Shown here in pieces: positions 1 to 11,384 of a stretch of DNA of 64,000 nt. Numbering within the stretch: position 1 is the stretch's first letter; each line of letters begins with the position of its first letter. Under the pieces are notes generated by a model. That model saw nothing but the letters and a program-made list of their open reading frames with translations, searched no databases and had not been told where the DNA came from. This DNA comes from Symsagittifera roscoffensis. Its lineage: Eukaryota > Xenacoelomorpha > Acoela > Convolutidae. Position numbers and translations under genes: made by a program. The stretch spans positions 65,443,374 to 65,507,373 of the forward strand of contig NC_087065.1 of the NCBI RefSeq assembly GCF_963678635.1. The letters run 5' to 3'.

Positions 1-28
1 GGCAATATTTTCTGAAAGCAGTTTTTTT

Positions 29-500
29 GTACAATAAAAACTATCAGTGGCCGATAATGCGCGGTAGCCTCCCACTACCCGCTTTCTCCTTTGAACCCAC
101 AATCTCAATTTTAGGAGGTTTGTTTTCGAGAGAGAATATAAAGAGTTAAAAAGCGGCCATAAAATCAAAAGTTTGACTATTCCTAGGCGATAACTTCATG
201 TGTAAAAAATTTGGAAGTAGCAGCTTATGCAGTTGAGTTTGTCAAATCTATGATTATCTTTGAAAACAAAATTTCATATTCGAGAGTGTAGTTTTTGAGA
301 AAACGCAAAAAAAAATTAGAAATATAGGTCAAAAATTCCCCCACAATTTTTTTTGGAAGGCTGTAGACAGAGGGGTAGAGTTGAAAGAGACTGAGAAGGC
401 ATGCAAGCAGACAGGAAAATAAATGCTTTTTCCATTGATACTTTTTATTTGAAAATCGGTGGAGTGAAGTTTGAGAAAAACTAAACTTTTTGCAAGAAGT
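29..500 (+). repeat. Diverged satellite-like repeat block, copy 1
   Basis: This block shares a long run of similar sequence, in the same order, with 18753-19440: a TGGCCGAT stretch, 'TTTGAACCCACAATCTCA', 'TTATGCAGTTGA', then 'GGAAGGCTGTAGACAGAGG' and 'GCAGACAGGAAAATAA'. Similarity by eye is roughly 75-80%. The second copy is interrupted by a TTA-rich insert that is absent here, so this copy shows the pre-insertion arrangement. No coding potential is apparent. Confidence 0.6.
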
Positions 501-897
501 GAAAAAATTTTCCAAAGCATCTCAAAAGTTTGGAACAAAACCCAGTCCCATACATTTTCAAGTTACCAGTTTTTATCAAACAAGAGTTTCGCGCAAAATT
601 TCAAGCAAGAAATACACTCGATTTTTATATTAACAACGGAACAAATTAGTGTCGCTTTTTGTACGTGGTGTGATGATAAAATTATACACAAGTAAAAAGT
701 TAGTAATTTACATATAATTGACCACAGTTGTTTCGAAAAAAAGAACAAGCAAAAAGTTGAAACGACATTAAAAAAGAAATTTTTTTCTTTTTTTTGGAAC
801 TATATTTTTAAATAAACACACGCTTGCGATTAGCAAAAGTATCAAACCAGAATGTAGACTTTTTTCAGGCTTATTAACTAGTTAACTAGCTAAACAA

Positions 898-1345
898 AAT
901 CAGTTGAATCAATTGCAGCCGACATGATCAATTTCATGAAACTTCAAGAAGCTACTTTATCTAGGCAGTAAATAGGTGGAGTACGTTTTGGCCGTTACTC
1001 ATTTTTTTATTGAACTTTTTTTCGAATCGTCTCACATGGCAGCTGACATGCTTTTTGAAAAACAATTGATTTTTTTTTCGAAAACCATTGTCTCAAATGT
1101 GAAGTTTTTGGGGTTGAACAAAATAAGTTGAATCTATGGCAGCTGACATGCTCAGTTTCATGAAACTTCAAATAAAACTACCTTATCTAGGTAGTAAATA
1201 GGTGGAGTTCGTTTTAGGCTGTAATTATTTTTATTGAATTTTTCGAAAGATTTTTTCCAAAACTATCGTCTCAAATGTAAAATTTTGGGTTCAATCGAAT
1301 AAATGGGTTGTGAGGAGCTGCTTTAAATAATCAACTATGCCAACT
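898..1345 (+). repeat. Two tandem ~226-bp direct repeats
   Basis: The words 'TTTCATGAAACTTCAA', 'TATCTAGG.AGTAAATAGG' and 'GGTGGAGT.CGTTTT' occur at about 935-1000 and again at about 1160-1215, giving a period near 226 bp. Each unit continues into a run of T followed by a 'GTCTCAAATGT' or 'GTCTCACATGG' segment. This is noncoding and belongs to the wider satellite neighbourhood that runs to about 1850. Confidence 0.55.
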
Positions 1346-1850
1346 TTTAAACAGCAAAGTTCTTGACCTCGAAAAAATTAATATTTGGCTTTGTGTCGTT
1401 TTTGTAAACCATTTTCTCAAAAACTACTCTCCCATATCTTCTTTTTGCGTTCAATCGAAACAACACTTTGTAGGAATCTTTGCTGCATAAATGCTTGTGA
1501 CTTTTCCCAAAAGCTACCCAGATTAATCCGTAGGTTCAGTTTTCAGTCGAGAAGCCCGATTTTGGAAATTTTCTCTGCTTAAGCGGCCACGTCCTTCTTT
1601 AGCAGAAAAATTTTATTGACTTTGAAACGTTTTTGAACGTTTGACGTTTCTGATTTTTTTGACTTTTCTTAGAAACTACCTTATTAAATCTGAGAAGAAA
1701 GGTTCAATCAAAAGAAAAATTTGCGATACATTCTCCTACAGAAGTGGCTACTCCTCAATTTTTTTCATAGACAAATGTGATATCTTAGGGAAGATTTCTA
1801 TTTCTCAAAAATGTTCTGTCATTTCAATTATTTTAGTATAGAAACAACGA
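1345..1850 (-). repeat. Satellite-related sequence in inverted orientation
   Basis: Read on the minus strand this stretch resembles the ~165-bp satellite at 17.8-19.4 kb. For example, the segment from about 1409 (TTTTCTCAAAAACTACTCTC and the CCATATC that follows, then TTCAATCGAAA) matches the reverse complement of about 18600-18680. Spacing between units is irregular, so it is a degraded block rather than a clean array. Short ORFs in it are not supported. Confidence 0.4.
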
Positions 1851-3386
1851 AACTTTGAGCAAAGTCCAATTTTTAAAATTACGCTTTTTGTTCCGCATCA
1901 TTATAAATTCTAAAAATATCAAACAGTTAGACAAAAAACCAAACATTTCATACCGATAATTTTCGACACTGGTTAGTTTTTTTTCGTTCAAATCAAGACT
2001 GAAAAGGTTTCACTTTGATTTATCACTCAACTCAGCCGGATGATTATTTGTGGTACCTAATTTAAAAAAAACTAAAACACCCAAAAGCAAAGTTTTTCCC
2101 CATTTTCAACGGTCAGAACAATAGTATGAGATAATTAGTTGCATATTGAGCCGGCTTTTTGCAATCTTAACTGATTAAAATTGTGCCTAATAAACTTTGT
2201 CAAGTTGCTGCAGTGAGAATCTTTTGATATTCAGTTTCGCTAATTAAGATAACTACCTCTCGGATTTTCAAGAAAATATAAGCAAAGAGAAAGAATTTAG
2301 CGGCAAACACTGATTCAAGCGCACTTATTTTCTCGTGCCAAGTTTAAGCTTAGCTCAGCAAGCGTTTCTTCTGGCCAGTGCCGCTTCTTAAATTAGCGTT
2401 TTGACTTGTTATTTGGTTTGAGTTTGCTATAAAACCAGTCTGCTAAAAACGCGGTTGAATAAAAAACTTGGTCAGCAAATGCTTGTATCGTCTGTTAATA
2501 CTCAGGCACTTTCTTCTCAATAACTTAATTATTTCGTAGAGGCAGCAGGTAACAAACTCCAGCGAACGTTTATTTTCTAACTATTATGGTTTTAGAAATG
2601 AAAAAGGCGACAAGGTGCCATGCAGAGGAAATATAAATTTTGATTGAAAATTTTTGTTAAGCATTTTGTGTGTCATTTTGATTACAGAAAAATATTTTCA
2701 TTCTATTAAAATTTATTTGTATCAGGTTGGTTAATTAGTGCATTATCGACAGGAGATATGGAGTGCGGAGAAAGCACGAAAAAATTATAATCAGTCCTTT
2801 TTTAATGGATTTTCGTTATAATTGAGGAAAATTTTCCGCTCCATTTACTTTCATTGAATTCCGTTTCCAATTTGGATTTTTTTTTGTTTTATCCAACTTC
2901 ATCGAATTAAATGTACAATTCCCCCTACCCCCACCCAATCAGTTCAAGGGGAGGGGAAAAATACGAGTTTTTCACAAGATAACTTCAATGAAAATGTCAT
3001 ATCACTTGCATAACAGATTAAATTATCGACCGTAAATCAAATATCGATTTAAAACGTCGATGTAGCTCATCAAAAAAGTTTAATGAACAAATTCAAAAAA
3101 AAAAACATTTTGCGCGTATGTTGGAGGAGATGCATATTTTATACAAAACTAACTTGAGAATTAATACAGACTTGTGAACGAAAATCTACGGTAGGTCAAT
3201 TAGGACGGAGTGTAAGGTTGATGCAATTAATCGAGGTCCCTTTTCAATAGCAAAAAATTTTCTCTTCCAAAAAATACTCATCAATAGCAATTTTCTCAGC
3301 ATAATTAAAATTGTTGTAGAATTTGGACATGTTGACAAATTTTCTAATTGACTTTCAATTTTTTTGCAGTAAAATTCGATTTTATT
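1851..3386. other. No gene recognised
   Basis: This AT-rich sequence has many homopolymer runs. I see no ORF with domain-like content, no RNA gene and no clear repeat boundary. A poly-pyrimidine patch at 2921-2940 and a G-rich patch at 2948-2957 are the only compositional departures. Confidence 0.5.
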
Positions 3387-3411
3387 CTACATTACGAGGC
3401 CAAACTGTGCA
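3387..3411 (+). repeat. 25-bp exact match to 32531-32555
   Basis: The 25 bases are identical to 32531-32555 and in both places lie shortly after a TTGCAG that could be a 3' splice site. At 32.5 kb the segment is inside a candidate terminal exon (ITRPNCA). Here the same frame reads ITRPNCAFLKNSEKI and stops. It could be an exon relic or a shared repeat core. Confidence 0.45.
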
Positions 3412-3519
3412 TTTTTGAAAAATTCAGAAAAAATTTGAAGAAATAAATTTGACATACAGAATTGAATTAGTTAGAACAAATAGCATGCTTCACTGCAGTT
3501 AGCAACATGTTCTGACTGT

Positions 3520-3765
3520 TTTTTCTCTAGATGAAAAAAGAACTTTTCATAGTTACTTAGAGAGGATTTTTTTTATTATAACATTTTAAAAAAAAAGATA
3601 TCTTCAGCTCAAATTCAAAAATGGCTTTACCTGCGGCTTTTTTAAGAAACTTATCGGGATTTGAAAATTCCCAAATCGACCAGTTTGGGTTAACTGCAAT
3701 CAATTAACGCGCTATATCCTTCATGCAATTATCGCGTGAGTGGCTATTGAATCCGATCACATGCA
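3520..3765 (+). repeat. Diverged member of the 'acgcgcgatat' repeat family
   Basis: A T-rich stretch followed by TTAACGCGCTATATCCTTCA and then ATTATCGCGTGAGTGGCTAT parallels 55.35-55.56 kb and 57.3-57.42 kb, which carry TTAACGCGCGATATATTTCG and a related tail. It is the least conserved of the three copies. Confidence 0.4.
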
Positions 3766-4261
3766 CAAATATTCCGTACCTTTCATCCAAAGTTTGAACA
3801 ACAAGACGAGTACTGCAATTAATCAGACAGTAAATCGAGGTACTAATTATAAATTTTTTGCGACCAGTGCGAAGGAACTCTGTTGTATGTTGTTTTCATT
3901 TCAAGCGACTACTAAGTTAGTACGAATAAAAAAGTTACAGATGTCACCCACAAATCTGCCAGGTTTGAGAAAGGTTTGTCTCAATACAAAAAGTTTTGCT
4001 CAATTTACAGCGGGACTGAATCGGCGATGAGTTGAGTTTGTTATGATTTAAAAAACTATTTTTTATAATGTTTATTATTACATTTGCGATTAGCTACGGT
4101 GTTGCAATCGGGTACAAGACTTTTTCTCGTAAACAGTTTTGTTCACAGAAGGTTTAACTTAGTAGGAATAGTAATTAGGTGACTACCTAGTAATTGTGTG
4201 ACCCTTGTTTTGGGAAAAATGTCGCTTGTTTCGGCTGAATTATGTTCTCAAAAAATTTTTG

Positions 4262-4313
4262 TATCCGCAAAACCACCCTCCCCCCCTAGAAAAATTTCAG
4301 CGCACGCCTCTGA
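4262..4313 (+). mobile_element. MITE 3'-end fragment
   Basis: A C-rich run followed by CTAGAAAAATTTCAGCGCAC and then GCCTCTG resembles the 3' terminus of the hAT-like MITEs at 5.2-6.3 kb (poly-C, 'CGAGAAAATCCTAGATCCGC', 'CCCTG'). No matching 5' end is visible, so it is a solo fragment. Confidence 0.35.
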
Positions 4314-5164
4314 ATGGTGTCGGAATGCTTTTCTTGCAATACGTTTTGTATATTTTGTTCATACTTGATGGTTGCATCTGTTTAATTTCGTTGTGCTGCG
4401 TTTCGCTTCGTTGGCTCGAGTCAATTATTTGTGGGCTCTTCCTCACTGATTCTTGCATGTCGTTTTTTTGCTGTTTTTTTCTCGATATCATTTAACAAGT
4501 TAAATAAAGTGAGTATAATTTTCTTATTCCTGGCTGCTAAATTTGTGAGCCTGTTTTAGAAACACTCTTGAAAGAGTTGGAACAAAGTATGGCGTAAGTT
4601 AGTTTTTTCCACGCTTTCCTGGGGCCTCATTTCCGAGAAAATTTCCAACGATTATCTTAGCGTTTAATTATCATTTAGTGTAAAAGTGATTTTATGCCAA
4701 GCTTCTGATTTTACAAAACAGTGGTTTTATTCAAATTAATATCCTTCTTTAAAATATAAAAAATTAAACATTTAATTTTCTTAATCGCTATAATCACCCT
4801 GGTTAGTCGAAACCATCTCGGCTATTTGCTACTTTTTTCTTTTGCTACTCTAACAAACTCCCCCCAAGGATGGGAAGAGCTATGTTCTAAACACAAAATT
4901 GGGTACGTTCAATCAAGCTCAACAAAGATACTAATCACAATCTTTTATTGCTTTGACAAATTACCGTTACTTCTATTTGTGGATGAAGATATGTACTTTT
5001 GAATTGAACTTTTGAATTTTGAATTGAACTTTTTGGCGGTGCCACTGTGGTTAAAAAGTTATGTTAATTTTAGTGCAGCAGCGTTGACGCATGTTTCCAT
5101 TTATAGGTTGGGTAAGTTTTTGAATGGTCTTCAATCACATCTTTGAATGATGCTCAATTGTGTG

Positions 5165-5587
5165 CAGGGCGGTTTCAGGCAGGCTTTGAGCGGTGGTGGA
5201 TGCTTTTTCTCGAGGATTCGATCCCCTCACCAACCAAAGGGTCCTCCTTTGGTATTATTTATGACATCCATTTTCGGCCGACCAACACTTAGCTTTTCTG
5301 AAGCCGCCAATATATACTCACTTTGAAGGGGAGCGCGCGCCGAAAAAAAAACAATTTTTTGGCCAAGTTTGTCCAAAGAAAAGTCAAAAACTGCATTTTT
5401 GACCTGTTTTTTCAAAAAAAAAAATACCTGCGCCGCTGAAACTTTTTATCAATTGAATTCTTCATAGTTCTCTTGGAGCGCTCGCCAAATCTATTTGAAC
5501 GATCTAAAAAATAAGGTCGACAAAACTTTCGAAACTTGTTTGAAAACCCGCTTCCAACCCTTCGAGAAAATCCTAGATCCGCCCCTG
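5165..5587 (+). mobile_element. hAT-like MITE (CAGGGGCGG family), copy 1
   Basis: The element begins CAGGGCGGTTTCAGG and ends CCTAGATCCGCCCCTG, imperfect terminal inverted repeats of the family. The 8 bp on each side are ATTGTGTG and ATGGTGTT, 6 of 8 matching, which fits an old 8-bp target-site duplication. Internal hallmarks shared with other copies are 'CCAAAGGGTCC', 'GGGGAGCGCGCGCCGAAAAA' and 'GGTCGACAAAA'. It has no ORF and is non-autonomous. Length (423 bp), TIRs and 8-bp duplications suit the hAT superfamily. Confidence 0.75.
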
Positions 5588-5690
5588 ATGGTGTTCAAAA
5601 TTAAATGGACTTTTTTAGTGTGTATATAATCAATTTTAGTCGGTAGGGTGGAAAAAATTGCCTTGTTCACGCAAAATCAGTATCAGAAAT

Positions 5691-6109
5691 CAGGGGCGGA
5701 TTTAGGGGGGGAGGGGGGGCGGAGGCCCCCCCTCAAAGATTCGACCCCCTGCCGACCCAAAGGGTCCCCCCTTTGGTATTTTTAAAAAATCCATTTTTAG
5801 CCAACCGACCCTAAAATTTTTCTAAAGGCGACAATATATTCTATTTTTGAGCGGGGAGCGCGCGCCGAAAAAACGCAATTTTTAAGTCAAAATTTTCCAA
5901 AAAGTTCTTAAAAACGCCTTTTTTGGACTGTTTTTTCAAATTTTTGCCTGCGGCGCAGAAAATGTTGCCAAAAAAGGGACTAAACTATGCTTAGGGAGAG
6001 CTCAAAAATCAATTCGGTCGACGTAAAAAAAAGGTCGACAAAATTTTCGAAATTTTTTTTGAAAATCCGCCCCCCCCCCCCCCACGAGAAAATCCTAGAT
6101 CCGCCCCTG
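5691..6109 (+). mobile_element. hAT-like MITE (CAGGGGCGG family), copy 2
   Basis: This is the best-preserved copy. It starts CAGGGGCGGATTTAGG and ends CTAGATCCGCCCCTG. It is flanked by a perfect 8-bp direct repeat TCAGAAAT (5683-5690 and 6110-6117). It carries G-rich and C-rich homopolymer runs just inside the ends and no coding capacity. The TIR sequence and 8-bp duplication support hAT-type transposition in trans. Confidence 0.85.
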
Positions 6110-6154
6110 TCAGAAATATATTGGGTAAAACATCCAGTTATGTATCATTTTACT

Positions 6155-6294
6155 CAGGGGTGGATTTAGGGGGGGGGGCTTTCTCTGCGAAGTTCGACCC
6201 ACTGCCAACTGCCAAAATCATTTTAAAAAAGATCGACAAAATTTTCGAATTTTTGAAAATCCCCCTACTCGAGAAAACCCTAGATCCACTCCTG
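6155..6294 (+). mobile_element. hAT-like MITE, internally deleted 140-bp copy 3
   Basis: The ends CAGGGGTGGATTTAGG and CTAGATCCACTCCTG are family termini, but about 280 bp of the middle is missing. The flanking 8-mers (ATTTTACT, ATTCTAGA) match at 5 of 8 positions. It lies only 45 bp from copy 2. Confidence 0.7.
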
Positions 6295-7032
6295 ATTCTA
6301 GAGGAGAGGAAAAACAGCGCTAGGTCTGCGGCAAATGGAATTAAATTCCTAATACAATCCACTTTGGCCACTTTTTTCTCTAAAAAATAGAATTTCTTAG
6401 ACCATGACAAGTATTGACAGAAAAATATGTAAAATATTACCAAAACAAATAAGTAATTCATGAGTGAAATCGATGGAAAAGTGAATAATTAGAAAAAACT
6501 ATAGACCACATAATGAATAATAAACCGGTCTAATAAAACAGCCCGAGAAACCAATCCGATGCCATTCTGACAAGGAGGCGAAGTAAAGCTTCGCGCCACT
6601 GTACTGGCGAAAAATTAGAAAAAAAACAACAGACCAAAAAAATGAGAAAAATCAGAAAAATACATACAATTAACTACTATCGAGTTATTTATTACTACTA
6701 TTTTGCGAGCTAAATGCTGACAGTCCAAACTACGGCACTGTCAGCAGAATTGGATGGCTAAGATTGGGTGAAAGGGAAGAGTGAACCTTGAATATTGAAG
6801 AAACGACATATCCATTCATTGGCTTTGTGCGCAATCGAATCAGGGTTCAAAAAAAAAGTTAGCGAACTGAAAAATCATGCCGGCTGTTAGCAAAATAAAG
6901 AAATAGAGTTTAGGAGAAACATTTATGCACTTTCAAGCAGCCTTCTGGGCTGGAAGCGAAGTTTAATTTCAGTAAATTGTATCGAAGGACATTGTGGGGA
7001 GTCTCAATTGTGAACATGATCGATCGCGCTGC
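6295..7032. other. No gene recognised
   Basis: This stretch lies between the MITE cluster and the outer end of Gypsy-1. I see AT-rich sequence without coding signatures, RNA motifs or recognisable repeats. Confidence 0.45.
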
Positions 7033-7136
7033 TGACATTTGCCGAAAAATTTTGGCTCAAAACTTAAATGTAAAGTGAAAAGTAAATTTGATCTTAGTTA
7101 GATGATTGGTTACAATGAATAGTTTGATCAGATACA
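7033..7136 (-). repeat. Gypsy-1 3' LTR
   Basis: It is a direct repeat of 14631-14734 with about 11 differences in 104 positions. In the minus sense it begins TGTATCTGATCAAAC and ends CAAATGTCA. No polypurine tract is obvious just upstream. Confidence 0.7.
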
Positions 7137-8299
7137 CGGTTTTCAAGATACAAGTTTTGTGAGCGTTTGTAGTCAATCATTAGATAGAGTTTTCTTGATA
7201 TCCGCGAAGGACTGAGAAGGCGCATCTGGCACAATATTATGGGGACGATCCGGAATAAGTTGTTTACGTGGAGACGAAACAACCGGAGTAACTAAAAGTG
7301 ATCCTCCAATGGACCATGATTATCCTCCTAAAAGTGATCCTCCAATAGAGCATCATCGTCCAAAGTGGTCCGCACTTGAGCCTCTCGAGTAGAAATGACG
7401 GGAGAAGAGGGCACATTTACGGTGTCTTGAGCGCAAGAGCCAGTAGGGTGGGCCTCTGAAGAACTGGGCACCCAAGTAGTAGTAGTGAGCACCGTAGTAG
7501 AGGCAACGTTGTGCTAGGCAGCTGAGTAAGTGATGCCGATGGCTTGAAAAATTTGACCGGCGGCGAATCCGATAAAGTATGAGGTCGCTAGGTGACGGGA
7601 GTAGATTCGAGAATCACCTGAGGATTGTTAGACCCAGAAGAACCTTCACTGGAAGAATCCACAGTTAGATCGACCACTATCGGGTCGGACAAGAGCGGGT
7701 TACTTGGCCGTTGTTCCATTTTCATCGGCTGAGACCGGGGAGCAACCCTCTTGGCAACACTAGCAGACGATGAGGCAAGTTGACGCCACCTAATGTGTTT
7801 TGGCCAACTGAAATATCACTACGAAAGTTAGGCTTAAGGCAAAAAAAATTTTTCCGATAGACTTTACCTTTATCAGTGACGTAGGTATGATCCTTTATTT
7901 GAGTAATCTTGAATTCCGCGGTTTTAAACAAAAATTTTCCCGAGCCCCGGGGTTGTCGGGTTGGTCACATGCTCGTAAAATCTCAAGGTATTTCGTGTGA
8001 GGCCGCTTTTCAGAGAATACGCGAGATCCGAGTGCCGACAAGACAACTCCTTGAGCACCATCCTGCCGCTCTCAACTGGAAAATTTCTTTTACACTGGGA
8101 CCACGTATTGGCTGCCCCCGCAAGATCCGCTCAAGCCTTGTAGGGCTCGCTATCAGCAACGTTGCGATCCAACGAGAACATCGGTTTCAAGCGGGGAGAA
8201 ATAGTAGGGCTAGCTCTGCCTCTTGGAACCACTTTGGCACGATCCCTGCTGTAATTCTGACTAGCAACCTGATCTGGCGTGAGGAGGTTAGGGTTCAAG
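7137..8299 (-). other. Gypsy-1 3' part: degraded pol tail and untranslated region
   Basis: The sequence lies between the integrase core and the 3' LTR and is slightly richer in G+C than the flanks. Several ORFs of 60-135 codons occur on both strands, none with a recognisable domain. By position it should hold the integrase C-terminus and untranslated sequence. Confidence 0.5.
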
Positions 8300-9198
8300 T
8301 CCTTGAGCTGAAGTAGCATGTTTAACAACATTATGAAACGCTTAAGACCATGCAGTATTTGGTTTTCTACTAAAATGAAGCTCGAAAGGAGGTTTTTAAG
8401 CACTGCGTGTTTGCTTTTACGTATATCTTCAATAATTTATTGGACCATTAATTTCAAGTTACCAAAATTAGCATCAAGTTTTTCTTTGCCCAAGTTACGT
8501 TTAATCGTTTGTATCGAACGCTCAACTAAACCACTGCCTCAATGGTCTCCAATTGGGGAGAGGAACAGTGCCTCTACTATCTCAATAATGTTTCGCCAAA
8601 TCGTTCTTAAACCCAGACGCATGATCATTTTCAATCAATTGCGGTAAGCCATGAATACGTATATAAAAGTCAAGGAATTTAACAACCGTTTTAGCTCCCG
8701 TTGTTTTCGTAATAAGAACAGAAGTAAACTTAAAGAAGCAATTAATAGCGACTAGAAGAAAGATTTTATTGCCCTTTTCATCTAAAAAAGGACCAGCAAA
8801 ATCTAACTGAAGTTCTTGATTAGGACTCGAGAGATTAGAAAGGGATTGCGCTGTGTTAAATGTTTAAGTAGGTTTAAGATTCTCACCAAAGAACGTGCAC
8901 TCGCGGCATTTCTCACAGGTATTGACAATTTGTTGATTTAGAAACGGCCACCAAATATTTTCCGAGGTCGACTAGGATGAGAGCGATGCAGCCTGGTAAG
9001 AACATCCTTACTCAAGATTTCCGGGATGGCGAGTTTGTTATCCACTATTACACAATTGTTGACCACAGCAGCTTTAGTCCAAAACTGGGCAATGTATGAT
9101 CCTAGTTTGTTAAGTGCCGCAGCATCTTCGTTTATAATGGCAAGCTTCATAGGACCAAGGAACCGATCTTCCTCTGTTAACTCCGCCAAAAGATCCAC
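8300..9198 (-). pseudogene. Gypsy-1 integrase
   Basis: The HHCC zinc-binding domain is visible at about 8880-9020 (LTRLHRSHPSRPRKIFGGRF followed by CEKCREC). The core begins near 8810 with ELQLDFAGPFLDEKGNKIFL (first catalytic D) and continues with FLDFYIRIHGLPQLIENDHA (second acidic position). Stops and frameshifts follow, so the final glutamate is not clear. Integrase would insert the cDNA. Between it and the RNase H (9200-10130) is a poorly conserved linker with several short frames. Confidence 0.75.
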
Positions 9199-10139
9199 AT
9201 CGAAAAACCCGGCAAGCCTACCATGTCCTTTTCAGACTTAGAGAGAACCAGTTTACCTCCATTGACGGGAAGACTCCGAGTTTAGATGCGGCTGCATGTA
9301 ACCTCCCTGGTTTGGACAAACAATACCTCCGCATCGCTTCCAGCAACTGAGCATGCCCCTCATTTCGAGAGTTGTTCCGTGCAGCAACAAACCGGGTTCT
9401 GGCGGCCCGTTCCCTTGTCCTGTTGTGTTGGCAAATCTGGACAATTCGGGACATCCTATCCATCTGGCGAGATCGCAACGGGGGGCGCGGGCTTGGACGA
9501 GAGAAGTTAGGAGATTTAATGGGAAAGTTTTCCACAAAAATTAACAAGTCAGTTTGTTCGGCCGTCGAATTGAGTATAGTATTTGAGTTAATAGAGACAT
9601 TAGAAAGAGTATGATTAAGATCATCATATCGTTCACCGGCGGTTGAGGTGGATTCATCGAAAAAATATTTCAGTTTAGGTTTTTTAAATTTTGAGATAGC
9701 ATGAATAGAGAACTGTTTTGTAAAGTTTCAGGTTGGAGACAATGATCTCGAGCGGGAGTTTCGTGGTTTCGAGTTTCAATTAGCATACTGGTATTTGATT
9801 GGTACGTTTGAGCAGACCATAACTCGACGCCCTCTATCTAACTAGATTGGCGAAATTGCATAACGCGATTTGATGGGTTGCGCCGCTGAGCATACTTATC
9901 GACGCTCCCTGCCGGAAAAGGACGATAAAGTGACGGAGTGTAACAACCCCTCACTACAGACACGATGCCCTCTTGAGGTCGAGATTTAAACCTCCGCTCT
10001 AATAAACCAGCAGAATTGATAAAATTTAGGGCTTTTTTAAAAGCCTCAATAGATTGAACTACAAAAAAGATCATCGTATTGCAAAGGTTGAGAAGCAGAA
10101 AAAGTAGAATAACGAGACATGAAATCGACAATGCCTAAC

Positions 10140-11384
10140 GTAACCCCAGAAACATGTATGACTTCAAAATTGTAAGGTAACAGCCTATCACCCCATCTAG
10201 ACAGACGATATTGATATGATTTGTTATTATAATTTTCATTAAAAGCAGAGATTACAGCTTTGTGGTCAGTTAGTATTTGAAAACGATTTCCTAATAACTA
10301 TGTTCGAAATTGCTGGCAGGCCCAAACGATTGCCAACAGCTCATTTGTGCTGTATTCCCTTTTGCATTATTAAGGAGTCGTTAAGCGAAAACAATCGGTG
10401 CCCAAATGTCAGGTTCGATTTCTTGCTCGAGGCAAGCACCTAATCCATTATGACTAGCATCACATTTAATTCTGGCTTTCTGAGAAGAGTCATAGTGGAA
10501 GAGACTGGGAACTTTAGCAATTAGATTAACTATATTCTTAAAGGTAAATTCTTAATCCTCCCTCCACATGAAGGACTGTTTATTACAAGATTTTAGCGAT
10601 GGCCGAAAATGCACTGTGTGGGCGTGTAGATCAGGGATAAGCAGTTGCAAATGATTCAGTGTACCCATAAAGAAACGTAACTGCTTTAACGATCTCGGAG
10701 GCTTGAATGATTGAATCGGTTCAATTTTCGAAAATTTAGGAGAGTATCCTTCCTCCTGGATTTCGTAACCCAAGCAAGTTAACTGATTAACTGAAAGTTC
10801 ACACTTATCGAATTTCAGAGCCCAGCCCCCTGTGTCAAGTCGTTTCATCACCGCCCCTACAAGCACATTGTGTTCTTCAACATCTCCTTTTGTGACCACC
10901 AGGATATCGTCCAAATGTTGAATGATACCGTCTAAGCCCTGTAAGGTACAGTCCATTGCCTTCTGGAACTCGGTTGGCAAATCAGTTAAGACGTAAAATC
11001 CATTTTTGAACCTGAATGTTAAAATTGCAATTACTACAAATGCAAAGGCAACTGGCTGAAAGCGTACTTCAAGTCCAAGGATGTGAACCAAACCTTACCA
11101 GGAAAACCTTTGGTAATGACTTGAGCCACTGAATCAATAAGTTTGTGCATATTCGGCATCTGGTACTTATTTTTCCAGATTTGTGCATCCATCGGTTTAG
11201 CATTAAGAGCGAGTTTAACAGAACCATCCTTCTTAGCAGTCAACACGATGGGTGCGATAAAATGAGCAGTCCTACACTTATCCAGTTTCTCAATATGACC
11301 ATTCTCCACTAAAGTCATGGTTTCACCCTCAACTCTGTCCTGAATATGTATCGGACCTTTACGACCTTTTACTTGCCGAGGCAT
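10140..11384 (-). pseudogene. Gypsy-1 reverse transcriptase and RNase H
   Basis: RT fingers and palm lie in 11034-11384 with motif A VWFTSLDLKYAFSQLPL (catalytic D present). After a frameshift the frame continues in 10552-11034 with FRFKNGFYVLTDLPTEFQKA and motif C HLDDILVVTKG (both catalytic D present). The connection domain has LKQLRFFMGTLNHLQLLIPD. RNase H follows at about 10140-10550 with CDASHNGLGACLEQE and LTDHKAVISAF, again frameshifted. These would copy the element RNA into DNA. The catalytic residues survive although the frame does not. Confidence 0.85.

Noticed and set aside
4205-4495. 96-codon plus-strand ORF
   Set aside because: It crosses a MITE end and T-rich sequence, has no domain and no splice or poly(A) context.
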